Positions 21,276 through 32,045 are shown, numbered from the stretch's first letter. The stretch: 35,959 nucleotides of DNA from Welwitschia mirabilis (GCA_051453625.1 JBOZIK010000001.1:171323205-171359163); one strand, 5' to 3'. Made by a program: numbers and translations. The notes: generated from the sequence alone by a model not told the origin.

Positions 21276-22099
21276 CTTATTTCTAACATCATCTTCTCTC
21301 TCCTATAGGAGTTCTCATCTTCCATTTCATGTTCAAAGCCTTTTCTCATTTTGAATTCAAAATGTTTCAAAAGAAGAACAAGGCACAACAATGGTATATA
21401 GATAGAATGATGGCACTTGAGGCTATTTGCATCTAATTAACGTGTTGTATCATGATGTGCTTATAGAGTACTTGCTTCATCTTTTGTTTCTGATATGTGT
21501 AATCTTTGAGACAATATAATATGTTATTTAGGAAATCAAAAGTGGATTGTTGGATACATAAAATATTGTATAATTTTATTGTATAATTTTATGTTACCTT
21601 GATCTATTTATGAAGTTGATTAATGGAAGTGTTTTTAGGATGCTACATGGCATGCAATCAATAAGTGCACCAAATGCTTCTTAAATTACTTAATTTTAAT
21701 ATTTTCTTGTTTGGATCGATTAAGTACTGCACAAAAGTATTATTCTCCCCTTTATTTACAAAAAAAATCATGAACATCTTGAATCAACATTTTACTAACT
21801 TAATGGCGATGTGTCTCCCCAACATGACTTTTGGACTTAACATTGCTATTGTTTTAAAGATTGATTTAAACCTTGCTCATCCATTGTACTCACATGATTA
21901 TAACAAATAGATAAAGTAGTAAACAAATTCTTGTCTCATGTGTTGTCTGTAACTAGATTTTCTATATTTAAATTATGTATAACAGCATAACATCATGACT
22001 CTGTATCACTTGTACTATACATAATGTGTCTAATGAAAAAAAATCCTTTTTAACGAGATCACTATTAAGCTATCAAATTTGGGTTTTGCTAAGGTCGCT
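21276..22099. other. AT-rich spacer
   Basis: No recognisable gene. The open frame at 21665-21910 has no domain or codon bias that I can defend. Confidence 0.45.
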
Positions 22100-22322
22100 A
22101 GTTTGTTTGGTTGGACAAAAAACCCATGCACAAACCCTACTAGCCCAAGAGCTCGTCACTAGATGTTCGGGTTTTGCTCATTTTAAATAGCAATTGAAGG
22201 TTGCTCTTGAATGCCGGAATAAAATCAGGAGTCAAGCCCCACACTATAAAATTTAAACCCAAGACACTAAACCTCACAATTTTTAGCCATGGGTTAAACC
22301 AACTAAGCTATGCACCCCTCTT
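22100..22322 (-). repeat. tRNA-like SINE of a second family
   Basis: Minus strand GGTGCATAGCTTAGTTGG (box A, 22299-22316; compare tRNA TAGCTCAGTTGG) and CTTGGGTTTAAATT (box B, 22250-22263; consensus GGTTCAAATC). A body with no tRNA fold follows. The A-to-B spacing is near 50 bases. The lack of a full cloverleaf argues against a working tRNA gene. Confidence 0.55.
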
Positions 22323-24015
22323 ATTAAAACATCTATATAATCAACATGAAAAGTAGAAACCAAAGATTTCTGTCTTTCTCTACACATATCCCAATCCATG
22401 TGTTCAATAATGGTGCCAAATAAAATGAAAAGGAAATCAACTTATTCTATAAAGTTCAAGATCAAGATCAGGAACACATTAAATTATCCTCTTTACCCAC
22501 TCCTATGTCCCTTCCACAAACATTAGTACATATCAATTAGAAAATGGGACACTATAAATTTAACATAACTCTAAATCCTCCATTTTGACTTTGAACTCTA
22601 GTGTTCATAGTCTATAGGTTTGAGTAATTGCATGCTACATAAAACAAAATAAGCATACTAACAATTACGAGTCTCACAATGCCTCCCAATAACATTTCTT
22701 GTATTCTAAATTTGTCCTGCAAAAAGATAACATATGTTATTCTCCGTAACCTATTTTTCAAACTCTCTAATTTTCCTCTTATACTACTAGCAATCACAAT
22801 CTCAATATCCTTCCACCAAGTTGTCCTTAAATCAAGATTCAATAGTTGACCTTAAGTCAAGATTTAATAGCTCTACATATGACATTGGACACCAAAATCC
22901 CATTTAATAAGACACCAAGCTTGCTTACACAAAAGACCCTATCCACAAGTCAAGAAACCTCTACCCCCACCAAGAATGTGTAAAAACAAAAAGCCAGAAA
23001 AAGGAATAACTCACTAAAAAGCTGTAAAACCATATCAAGGCTCTTACATCTAAATGCCAAAAATAAATAAATAAATAAAAATTAAAAGTCAAACTTATGG
23101 ACTACCTCGCCCCCTGTTTCGCTCCTCAAACATATTGTTCCGAGTTTTGGCTTCACAAAAGAAAAGACCATACATGTGTGTAGGCTCTTACTAACACAAC
23201 TAAATTTCATAACTTTTACCAAATCATAATGATTCTTTCAAGCACATCCTCTAGCAATTAGATGTAAAACATAGTTTTGAAACATGCACAATGTAGCATA
23301 GGCGGACTTATCCATTTAGCAAAGAATGTCTTCCTTTATTCAAGAATCAAACACATTCATGGAACCAGTATTAAAGAAAATAGCAATGAGTTTTAAAAGA
23401 TTGTGTCAACTTTTTAAATGAATAAGATTCCCTTAACAAGACGCTAACAACATCCAACACAAGGAAGGAAACCTTAGAAAGCACTTTGACCACCTTAAAT
23501 CGTCCGAGCATACACAATTGTTATTACTTCATTATTCTGCTAACACTACTATCTCCGTAACCCAAACTGAATTTCCAGTTTTAGCTCTACTCGTTTTCAA
23601 TTAAAAATAACTATGTCATGTCTCTAGTTTTGAACAAGATAATCCCTTTTTTATGACGAGAAATGATACTCTTTAGATGAAGCAGCATATCTAGCCGCCA
23701 CTATTCTAGAATTTTCATCTCAAACATTGGTAGGTCTTTCAAACAAGGACTGGAAAAAAGAGCTCAATTACATTGGCACATCAACATCAATTCAATTAAA
23801 TGCTGGAAATTGTGAGTTTGCAACAGCTTAATTAAACACAGAACCTTGTATACCGACAGAGGATTCACAACGATCCTTGGGGGTAGGGAGATAGCTCATT
23901 TGAAAGAATCACTTATAAGAGGAACACTATTAGAACTAAACCAAAACAGTGCTACGACACGTTAGTTTATACGTCTAACCAAACTCCAAAGCAAGGGACC
24001 AAAAGGTCGCCCTTG
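22323..24015. other. Spacer without a recognised gene
   Basis: No domain identified. A protein-like plus-strand stretch near 23675-23830 (DEAAYLAATILEFSSQ and on) is open for about 50 codons but matches nothing I recognise. Confidence 0.4.
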
Positions 24016-24283
24016 ACCTCTTATATGCAAAGATCACAACTCTTTTCTTATTAAACGGAGACGTAAATTTACTTATAATTATATCCCAGATGCAGAGAGC
24101 CCAAGCTGGAAGAACTTTTCAGATGAATGTACAGCCGTAGTTAGAAATCTCGGCAGGATTGAACTTCAGATGGTTGTTTTTGCTTGCAAGTGGCTTCCAG
24201 TGATGGAAAATACACGTTTTAATACTACAATAAATGACACCCATATATTATATAAAGAAAGAAACCTTTTTACTTAATCATGT
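24016..24283 (+). pseudogene. Unidentified protein-like open stretch
   Basis: After a stop at 24013 the plus frame stays open for about 80 codons without a start codon. It reads like real protein in its first 60 residues (KRRRKFTYNYIPDAESPSWK, then NFSDECTAVVRNLGR and VVFACKWLPVM). No family recognised. It could be a fragment of a LINE or other element ORF, or an exon of a lost gene. It lies about 440 bases beyond the stop of SF3B5, on the opposite strand. Confidence 0.3.
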
Positions 24284-24341
24284 GTTATTTAAGTACAAAA
24301 AAACACAGTTTTTACTTAATCATGTGTTATTTATGTACATT
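24267..24341. repeat. 42-bp tandem duplication
   Basis: TTTTTACTTAATCATGTGTT followed by ATTTA.GTACA occurs at about 24267 and again at about 24309. Confidence 0.6.
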
Positions 24342-24720
24342 CACTGACTTCAGCACTCATATCATCTGGGTTAACTTGAACTAGGAAAATTGGAATTTCA
24401 TTCACCATATAAAATATCCACCTAAAAGTCAAGCCTGCAGAGATCTTTAGTTATAGCACATAAGAGAACAATCAAAAGGAAAAGAGCACAGTGTAAACAT
24501 ATATCTATCCTTCCTGTTGAAGCCCTTACAAATGTCAGATACAGCACAATTCACAAAAGGAACTAGGATTTAGAATATCAATAACAAAAAATGAAACAAA
24601 GATTTGGACAGTAAAAAGACAGTCTCTCCACAATTGAGGAAAATGCATTTTCACCAATGCCTGTATTGCCTGCATTGTAAACTAGTAAGCAGCAGCTAGC
24701 AGTTCTATATTCCTGAAAAA

Positions 24721-24768
24721 TCAATCTTCTTCTCTTTCAGGAGGCAGACCACATGGAAGCAACATTTT
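24721..24768 (-). CDS. SF3B5: SF3B5 coding exon 4
   Basis: 16 codons including TGA. Encodes KMLLPCGLPPEREED, the conserved C-terminus. Acceptor CGACAG at 24769-24774. Confidence 0.95.
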   Translation of the reverse strand, partial: KMLLPCGLPPEREED

Positions 24769-27700
24769 CTGTCGATAAAACATAAGAAAAATTAGGATAA
24801 GAGCAGTATACAATCCAAATAATTTTCATTGAAAGACTTTTCAAGAATCAAACTCTCAAACACAAAGTCACAAGAGCACTGCCCTACCATTAAGATGTCT
24901 CTTCAGAGACAACAATCCGAGTAATGAAACTTGTAATAAACTCAAAAAGAAGAGAATGCTCAACAATACCATTACAAATATGAGAGGAATATGGGTATCT
25001 TGCTAAACAAAGCTTGCAAAAATTTAGGTTTAAAAATATTCTTTAATCTCAAACTGTAGTCCCCTCAATCATGTCTGCAATATTGTTCCGAGAAAGAAGA
25101 AAAGCTGCTTTTTTTTTAATTTTTAAGTGCATAACTTAAGATATTAAGATAGCAATGGATATGCACAGCATTTCGATAATTGTGACCAAATAAAGTCAGG
25201 CAATGTATTTGAGTAAAACCAATAGAGAGTCATGCTAATTGTCAACAATACGAGTTATCAAAACTTGAAGGTGATGCTTTCATTTGTAAACAGCAGTCAT
25301 TGTTGTTGACAACAGCTCAGAGCCAGAGGCTTGATCCATGACAAAAAGTTCAAGCCCATGATTTGTATCCTCTCTGGCAAGTATTCCAATTCCAGATGCA
25401 GCAAGGTTTTGTGTCACATACTTGCAATAAGCATGATTTTCCAAATGTTCTGTACATCAAAAAAACCAGTTCAGACATTTAGATAATCATCAAAGCTGTC
25501 TAGTCCAACATAACTTGATTTTAAGCAAAGCATGATGATTAAAGGAATTTAAACTTGATCCACCTCTGTTTTCACTTGAAGATGTCTCAAGTTTTAAAAA
25601 TGCTGTGGTTGATTCTCTCAAAAAATCATGTTAACGATGGCTTCATCAAGAGACCTCTGCTAGTCCATGCAACAATTAACATTCAGTGCATTTACTTGTT
25701 CTGGAGTTTGGTCATATTTTCAAAAAGCAACTTTATCGGTTATTTGAGATAAAATAGCAATCATTTGGAGATGCTAAATTTGAGATTTCCCCAAAATGGC
25801 AGACCAACCATATTTGTATGCCACTGAGATCCAACACTCTTTTCCCTTAGAGCTACCCCACTGGATCAAGTAATATGGCCATGTAGGACCCTGTTTTGGA
25901 GGCTTTTCTTGGCTTGAACCATGAGGTTACAATCTTTCCTGTATGACTTTTTCTATCTGGAAATCTAGAAGAATAAGCAGGTTGCAGTTGAGAATGATAA
26001 GAACTCTAAATCCCAGCTTCCCACAAAACGAGTACATTAGAGTTCAGTTTCATCATAATGAAGTTTCATGAAAACAATGATAAGCAACGAGAAAGTACTG
26101 TTGGTGATGGGGATAAAGCTGCCCCACAAGAAGGACAAAACAATGAAGCAGAATTGAGCGTTTCCAAGCGAATAACAGAAGAGGCAGAAGAAGATCAACC
26201 TCCTCATATCAGTCCTCCACAATGGGTGAGAAGATATACTTGCATTATGAAGCACCCTGACAGGTATTCACCGTCTTTGTATTACATTTTACATACTAGT
26301 AGTAGGCAACCTGAAACTCTTACAGATGCAAGTACTTCCCCTAACGTGAAGATTTGGAGGATGCAACAAAAGAAGATTGGAGAGTTTTTAACCAGAATCA
26401 TACTAGTAGGTAAATTAGTTTAAAGGATATTAGATTTGACTTAAATAAGACATGAGTTAGCATTTTGCACTTGTGAGACTTAGGACCAGCAAGGCACATC
26501 TTTGGCGATGAAGATAGAAAGAGATAGGGAAAGCAAGCTCCTTTGGTTACGCCAAGGAAAATACATTGCAAAAGTGCTAGACAGGTTTGGAATGATTCAT
26601 GCAAACTATGTTAACACACCTCTATGTTCATGTTTTAGATTAAGCAGGAATGACTTGCACAAAACTTTGGAAGATCACAAAGCCATGATTACAGTGACAT
26701 ATACATTATTAATAGGCTCTTTGAGGTATGCAATGTTGGATAAAGAAACAGGTTTATGGCAAATCCTAGTTGGATGCATTGGACAACACTGAAGTGGATT
26801 TTGGCTTACCTAGAAGACACCCAAACTTGCTCGCTGCATTTTGGAAATTAAAATTTGCTTGTAACATGTTTTGTTGATGCTAATTTTGTTGATGATTTCA
26901 ACAATAAAAGGTCTGCAACAAGAGATGCTTATATCCTTGGAGATGGTGTGTTTAGTTGGCTATCAAGGCTCCAACCCTTGGGGCCCTTGCCCACTAGCAA
27001 GGCAGAATCTTTGGCATCACCAAAAGAATGGCATCACCAAAAGAATGCAGGTAGATACTCTGGCTGAGTAGACTCTCTGGCATTGCTAGAAGATTGCAGG
27101 GAGAAGCTTTGGCTGAGTATACTTTTGAGTTATCTTATGAGTAAAACAAAAGAAATATTGTGTCCTGTGTCACAGTTAAAGTACACCCTTCTTGGCTAGA
27201 AATCCTATTTCCCATTGAAGGCCCAAGTATGTAAATCTGAAGTTCCGTTTTATCAGACATAATAGAAGATGGCTTGGTGGATGTGCAAGTGAGTCAAACT
27301 AAAAGGAATGTTACAGATGCACTAAGTCTTGCAAGACTTGCTGAGTCTCTACAACTACTTGCCAGGTCCCAAGTCTCTAAAGACTCGGGGAACGGGTTGC
27401 TCGAAACTTACTGAGTCCAAGTCTATACATGAAACTCACAAGTCTCAACAAGTCTACACGGGTCAACAAGTCCACACGAGTCTTGCCAAGTCCATGTGAG
27501 ATGATGAGTCTGCATGAGTCTCACCGAGTCTGCACTGATCAAGGAGTTTTTATATTTAAAAAAAGCACTCTTTTAAACATATTTGGTGGGGGCCAGTAAC
27601 ATTTTGGCCTATAGAAAACCCTTTTTCCTCTACTCTAACAAACATTTCACTCATTTTAGATTTGAATTAGGAGAGGAGATTTATGGAGTGCAAACCAGCC

Positions 27701-29801
27701 TGTGAACTCCAACAGCAAAATTTATAAGTTTTTTTTTCCTCATTTCAGTGTGTATTTATTGTTTGTTCTTCCTTTTTTTGTTGTTTTTCACAGTTTTCAC
27801 TTATTAAATGAGTCTATCTCAAAGTAGAAATACGATTTGAATCATCTGATGATGATGCAGAAGAAGTAGAAAGTGAGAATGATGACTAGTATGAAACATA
27901 TTCTGAATATAGTGAATAGTGTGGATTTAGACAGTTTTGTACTTTTGATTTGCAATGCACACTCATGAAACATAGATACCTAGCTGGTTAGCTTTTTTAT
28001 GTAACTATTGGGATATGGGTTTTGGAACTTTTGATTTGTACTTTGGTTTTTCATGTTGAAAATTATAGAAATGTTGCCTACAATTACAATTTACAAAAAC
28101 CATTCTATAAAACATGTCAATGCATCATATATTTTTCATTTAAATATCTTAATGTAATGCAGAAAGTCTAAAGGTGTCATTGAAATCCTTAAAGTTGTAT
28201 TGAAAATGCTAAAAAATAAAACTTCTTTAGTGACTTTTTTTTTTCTGACTCCCAAGTCTTTGCCAATTTGGCTCCCAAGTCAAGCCAACTCGTGAGTTTT
28301 TCTCCTAGCCAAGTCGGGCAGCGAGTCCAAGTCTTGCAACACTGGCACTGGCACTAACTAAGAGTGACATTGTTTATTATTGGTTGTTGGCCTAGGCACT
28401 GCCCTTGTTGTTGGACCATTTTTGGCCTTTCATGTCTTAACCTTACAGTATTTTATTAAATATGTCAAAAGGCCATCATGAGCTCTATAAATGTATCTAT
28501 AAATAGTCTTTTAACTTAGGGAATCACCTAGCACAAGGATTTCTTCTACTAAAACATTGTTGGATGAATATATTATGCAGCGTGACTCACTTGGGAACTC
28601 GTCCTTAGCATGGACATTGTCTTAGTTTGTGCATATCAAAACATAGTTGCCAAAAATTCACATGACCTAGAGTGTGGCTATCAATGCACCCTCAATGCAA
28701 TACATTCAACATGGCTAGTAGCATAAATTAAAGTGATTTTTTCACAATTTTATTAATAATCTCTCTGCACAAATTCCTCTCATCCTATTTTAACAACACA
28801 CCGTTATGCTTTGTGAATCATCTTTTTCCCTCTTTTAAATCAAGGGTATCCTTTGTTTTTGGAACGATGATAAACACTCATGGTATTAAAGCCAAATGAA
28901 TTGAATTAGTACAACATTCGAATGTACCAACTGGAAATATCCCTGAGGGTAACTTAAGTGAATTCAGTCGAACTTTTGTAATCAGAAAGTCAGGCTTGAT
29001 GTTCATCTGAATTGTATGGCTTTGAAAAGTCTTAATAGAAGAATAATTGCAATCGAAGCAATCGAATTTGTAATTTTTCTTTAGATTTTGATTCCTTCAA
29101 CTGGAACTATTCTTCTTAATGGTATATCATCTCACGAATTTGAGGAGGTTGAGAAAATGTACCAGACATTTAACGACAATAACCCTAAGGCAAATCAAAT
29201 GTTGCGTGCTTTAATTTAAAGAAGGAGCTGCCACAATGTAATCGCACAGGAAGCAAGAACAATTAGTTAAAATTTTAAGCGAGATTAGATGCAGATTGCA
29301 GAGAAACAAGATGAATTAAGTAAATACCTGCATAAAGTTGTACCGTTCCCTGCCAATGGACTCATTTTCTGCTATCGCAAAGTATGCTAACATCGGATAA
29401 TGCCCAATGTACGATGCATAGCTGTCACGCTGAATGTTTACGGCCCATTCGCTACATACAACAGTATATTATATAATAATTAGAGTTCTCGCGAAAGAAG
29501 CAAACGTTTCTGATGAAAAAAGGTTAAAATTAGGGCTTTTGCAAAAAATATTCCAGTGAAAACCTAAAAAAGGGTTGAGACTTGAATTTAAGAAGAGGTA
29601 TAAACAAAAGAAGTAGCCTTACAATCTATTGAGGTCTGCATGACCAGTACCGACATATTTCGCTTGAAGATGCTCGAGTTGTGAATTAATGTTGAATCTA
29701 TCACTCGCCTGCAAGTTGCAACAAATCGTAACTACCAAAATTAAAAGACACGAATATTGGAAAAAGACGTGTATGAGTGTTCGAGGGAGGATGACCTGCA
29801 T
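24721..29801 (-). CDS. SF3B5: Splicing factor 3B subunit 5 (SF3b10)
   Basis: Smallest subunit of SF3b, part of the U2 snRNP, which holds the branch-site duplex on SF3B1 in the nucleus; in animals it is also a SAGA subunit. Four coding exons join to 87 residues, the plant family length: 29801-29796, 29708-29623, 29451-29328 and 24768-24721. Junctions are CAG|GTCATC with TTGCAG|GCG, TT|GTAAGG with TGTAG|C (phase 2, giving F), and CAG|GTATTT with CGACAG|AAA. All are GT-AG and the frame is unbroken. Family signatures run in order: SQLEHLQAKYVGTGHAD (11-27), EWAVNIQRDSYASYIGHYPM (32-51), AIAENES.GRERYNFMQ (55-72) and KMLLPCGLPPERE (73-85), then stop. The first coding exon is only ATGCAG. Intron 3 is 4559 bases and filled with transposon remnants. 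No break or missing key residue is seen, so it is probably functional. Confidence 0.97.
24774..25279. other. SF3B5 intron 3, left part
   Basis: AT-rich intron DNA with no recognised element. Confidence 0.5.
25280..25449 (-). pseudogene. Unidentified exon-like sequence in SF3B5 intron 3
   Basis: 170 bases preceded by a good acceptor (TTTTTTTGATGTACAG) and ending in TGA, open for 55 codons after two leading bases. The translation looks like a genuine protein C-terminus (HAYCKYVTQNLAASGIGILA near the start, ELFVMDQASGSELL and TMTAVYK at the end). It has no stops, no TE motif and balanced composition. I cannot name the family. From SF3B5 exon 3 it would be read in another frame and stop after 11 codons, so it is not an alternative SF3B5 end that keeps this protein. 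It may be the last exon of a captured or broken gene on the same strand. Confidence 0.4.
25450..26049. other. SF3B5 intron 3, middle part
   Basis: Intron DNA. A short plus-strand protein-like run ending in a stop lies at 25539-25634 (LDPPLFSLEDVSSFKNAVV). Otherwise nothing recognised. Confidence 0.4.
26050..27080 (+). pseudogene. Internally deleted Copia pol in SF3B5 intron 3
   Basis: Plus-strand Copia remnant, opposite to the host gene. Linker block KHPDRYSPSLYYIL (26248-26290), then a deletion removing most of the reverse transcriptase. After it come DLGPARHIFG-like residues (near 26480-26510), MKIERDRESKLLWLRQGKYI, LLIGSLRYAM (26706-26735), and the RNase H parts VTCFVDANFVDDFNNKRSAT and VFSWLSRLQP (about 26858-26980). 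Several frameshifts. No LTRs found beside it. Confidence 0.85.
27325..28344. mobile_element. hAT-like non-autonomous element
   Basis: Ends match as imperfect inverted repeats: TCTTGCAAGACTTG on the left (27328) and TGTTGCAAGACTTGG on the right strand complement (28344), then CTTGCCAGG against CTTGGCTAGG. The right end, CAGTGTTGCAAG, is typical of hAT families. Both subterminal zones are crowded with GAGTC/CAAGTC words (27330-27545 and 28240-28340). A small acidic frame (SSDDDAEEVESENDD, near 27843-27887) resembles the tail after a hAT dimerisation domain. An 8-bp duplication GCACTAAG/GCACTAAC is possible but shifts the ends by a few bases. No transposase core. Confidence 0.5.
28345..29327. 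other. SF3B5 intron 3, right part
   Basis: AT-rich intron DNA up to the donor of exon 3. No element recognised. Confidence 0.5.
29328..29451 (-). CDS. SF3B5: SF3B5 coding exon 3
   Basis: 124 bases, from the last base of the F codon to CAG, encoding the central EWAVNIQRDSY to NFMQ segment. Donor GTATTT. Confidence 0.96.
29623..29708 (-). CDS. SF3B5: SF3B5 coding exon 2
   Basis: 86 bases encoding ASDRFNINSQLEHLQAKYVG and on to NR, plus two bases of F. Donor GTAAGG. Confidence 0.96.
29796..29801 (-). CDS. SF3B5: SF3B5 coding exon 1 (ATGCAG)
   Basis: Only M and Q are coded before the donor GTCATC. Reading through the intron would give an unrelated hydrophobic stretch ahead of QASDR, whereas joining ATGCAG to GCGAGTGAT gives the plant N-terminus MQASDRFNIN. 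Confidence 0.9.
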
Positions 29802-30000
29802 GTTGAGCTGCGAATGAGAACGCTGTTCTGTTTATGTCGCAGAGCAGATGCAGTTTTCCGAAGCCTCAGCTTTGAACGTCCTTTGTGGTACGAGAGACTA
29901 CTTTGGTCGGTATTATGGCCTTCGGCTTAAAAACGCCAGTCATCTGGCTCTATACAAGACCGACTTCGTTAAAATCGAAAACTGAATATACTCAATAAAT
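29802..30000 (-). promoter_or_regulatory. SF3B5: 5' leader and proximal promoter of SF3B5
   Basis: CpG-containing stretch upstream of the start codon, ending at an abrupt change to AT-rich DNA near 29990. No TATA box at a clear position, as is usual for housekeeping genes. Transcript start not determinable. Confidence 0.45.
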
Positions 30001-30205
30001 AGAAGTTGAAAACAAATATTAGAATTAAATAACTATTTTATTTTTTTAAATATATGTAAAGGTAGGGGGTTTGGATTAAGGTTTTATCTTAATAGTAGAG
30101 CACCGCTCTCATGAATTTGTGGTTGAGAGCTTCATTACCGAACCTGTATTTCAATTAAAAAAACTTAAAAAATAAAAAAAAAGATAATTGTTCTAAAGAA
30201 CTTGA
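30001..30205. other. AT-rich spacer
   Basis: Contains a faint tRNA-like word set (TAGTAGAGCACCGCTCTC) near 30095, too weak to call. Confidence 0.35.
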
Positions 30206-30412
30206 GGTTGCTAAGGTTGGTTATGGAGAACATCTACCTAAATTCACTATGAATTTCAATATTTAATTAATTGCAAAATATCTTAAGGAGCTATAAGGAG
30301 TAAGTTGGGGTTTTTAAGGTTGGTTATGGAGAACTTTGAGCCTAAATTCACTACAAACTTACATGTTTAGTTAATTGGATACTATCTTAAGGTGTTATAA
30401 GGAGTAAGAGTT
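30206..30412. repeat. 103-bp tandem duplication
   Basis: Two direct copies offset by 103 bases, sharing TAAGGTTGGTTATGGAGAAC, CCTAAATTCACTA and TATAAGGAGTAAG. Confidence 0.8.
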
Positions 30413-30552
30413 GCAATACTGGGATAAAAGTTGCTTCTCCAACTAGTGTTCTAACCATTTGCTTGCTATTGGCCTAGAGAATTTCACTCTAAAAATGCAA
30501 GTTATTTTAAATTTTAAAAAGACTTATTCTTATTTATTGAAGTTATCAACAA

Positions 30553-30757
30553 CATGGTAGTCCAATTGGTGGGACACTTGTCCCCTTTACTCAAGGTGGT
30601 CATGGGTTTGAATCTTTGGATGCTTGTTTGGCACCTATGAGGTTCTAGGCAGAATTAAATTACTCATTTAGGCGATTGTGGTAACTCTAGCTGCTTAGGT
30701 TATACTCCTACAGAAGCTAGAGTTATTAAACTTTTCAAGTTCAACATCCCCAATTAA
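30553..30757 (+). repeat. tRNA-derived SINE-like element, copy 3
   Basis: Best preserved of the three related copies. A box-A-like GGTAGTCCAATTGGTGGGA lies at 30557-30575 and box B GGTCATGGGTTTGAATC at 30598-30614; only a C to T change separates its core from GGTTCGAATC. The tail matches copies 1 and 2 (AATTAAATTACTCATTTAGG, AACTTTTCAAGTTCAACATC). Confidence 0.65.
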
Positions 30758-31079
30758 CATCCCCTTTATATATTAAAGAAAAATTTAAAATGCTCTAGAT
30801 GATAAGTTAATTTAAAATCAAAAGATTGAGATGGCCTATAGAATAGGTAAAAATGAGAGAGGTCAGAGATGATATTTATGAAATCTAGAATACAGAAGTA
30901 AGAAAGTATGTATAGAGACATTATAGCCATTTGAAAAGAAGTAGGATTTGGATAAATGAAGCTCTAGGATAGAATGAGTTTATGAAAATATTAGAGAAAT
31001 TAAAAAAAAGGTGAAGTAAACATGTGAAAAAAGCAAATACACCTTCTTAAATGATGAAAATGAGGCAAGTATTTAAGAA
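30758..31079. other. AT-rich spacer
   Basis: Possibly a decayed upstream part of the LINE-like remnant. Nothing diagnostic. Confidence 0.35.
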
Positions 31080-31900
31080 AAGATTCTTAATATGTCGGAA
31101 TTTGCCTCATCCTGTTATGGGTTAACCAATGTTCAAGTAAAATTGGCAAAAAATACTATAACATTGTATAGCATGAGCTTCTTTAAAAATTTTGGCATTT
31201 TTGGATCTATTAAGACTTTTAAAAAGGATGATTCAGAAGAGTTTGAGATATCAGCCTTTAACAGAATATAATTATTGATAACATGAGTACATAATAAAAG
31301 GAAAAGCATCAAGAGGCATATTATGTATCTTTAGAAAAGATATTACAAACACCATAGAAATGATAGATGAACATAAACAATATTGATGGCTAAAACCTAA
31401 GCAAAATGGATGCCATTTATTTCTAGCCTTATGTTATTTTCCTCTTGGTAACTCATCACACAAGAAAATGTCTATAATTCATGATTTGGTGGAAGATGTA
31501 ATAGAATTTAAAAGGAAAAAAAAGTGTTTGTTTACATTGACCTAAATGCAAAGATCAACTCAAAGCAAGAAATATCTACGTAGCCAAAACATCAAGGATA
31601 GTTAGATATGCAACACTATGGTGTTACTAGAAGGATTTGGAAAATGACTTCACAAGATATGACATCTAACGCAAGAGATAAGTTGGTAATAGAATGTGGG
31701 TAAGTGGTGGATTTGGTTATTATAAACAAAATATAAGAATTTTCAAATAGCTCTAGTTTCACATTTAGTAAGATAGAAAAGCACTTATGTGTCAATGTAA
31801 TACTCACCACTCCACAAGATCTTTTATACATCAATGATTTCTATATGAATGAGAAATTATGTGATACCTCAAAGACATTTGAATTTCCTCTGTAAGGACA
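31080..31900 (+). pseudogene. LINE-like endonuclease domain, decayed
   Basis: Joined across several frameshifts, the plus strand gives the order of an APE-type endonuclease of plant LINEs: SFFKNFGIFGSIK, RGILCIF near 31310-31335, an FLALCYFPLGNSS block at about 31421-31455 (usual CYFPP.NS), a VFVYIDLNAK-like block near 31527-31555 (usual GD.NAR), then LVIECG and DLVIINKI near 31690-31730, FTFSKIEKHLCVNVI near 31760-31800 and SKTFEFPL near 31870 (usual SDH.P). No reverse transcriptase follows, because a Copia LTR begins at 32046. Inactive. Confidence 0.55.
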
Positions 31901-32045
31901 ACTTCATTAGGAATAGGTAAGCTAAGATGAGGATGAAGTAAATTATATTAAAGCAGAAGGAAGCATTCTAGTAAGAACTAAAAAACGAAGTGGGAAAAAT
32001 AATAAGAAGAAGAGAATAAATATTATTAAAGATCATAAAAAAAGG
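31901..32045. other. Flank between LINE remnant and Copia LTR
   Basis: A-rich, no feature. The five bases AAAGG at 32041-32045 would be the left target duplication of the next element; its partner was not found. Confidence 0.4.

Noticed and set aside
21276-21280. CTTAT beside the Gypsy LTR as the same target site as Copia A
   Set aside because: Same pentamer by chance in AT-rich DNA; the Gypsy element's other end is not in the window, so no duplication can be shown.
22299-22316. tRNA gene
   Set aside because: Box A and box B are present but no acceptor stem or cloverleaf can be formed; fits a SINE.
25280-25449. Alternative last exon of SF3B5
   Set aside because: SF3B5 exon 3 ends in phase 0, and joining it here gives another frame with a stop after 11 codons, while the conserved C-terminus is at 24721-24768.
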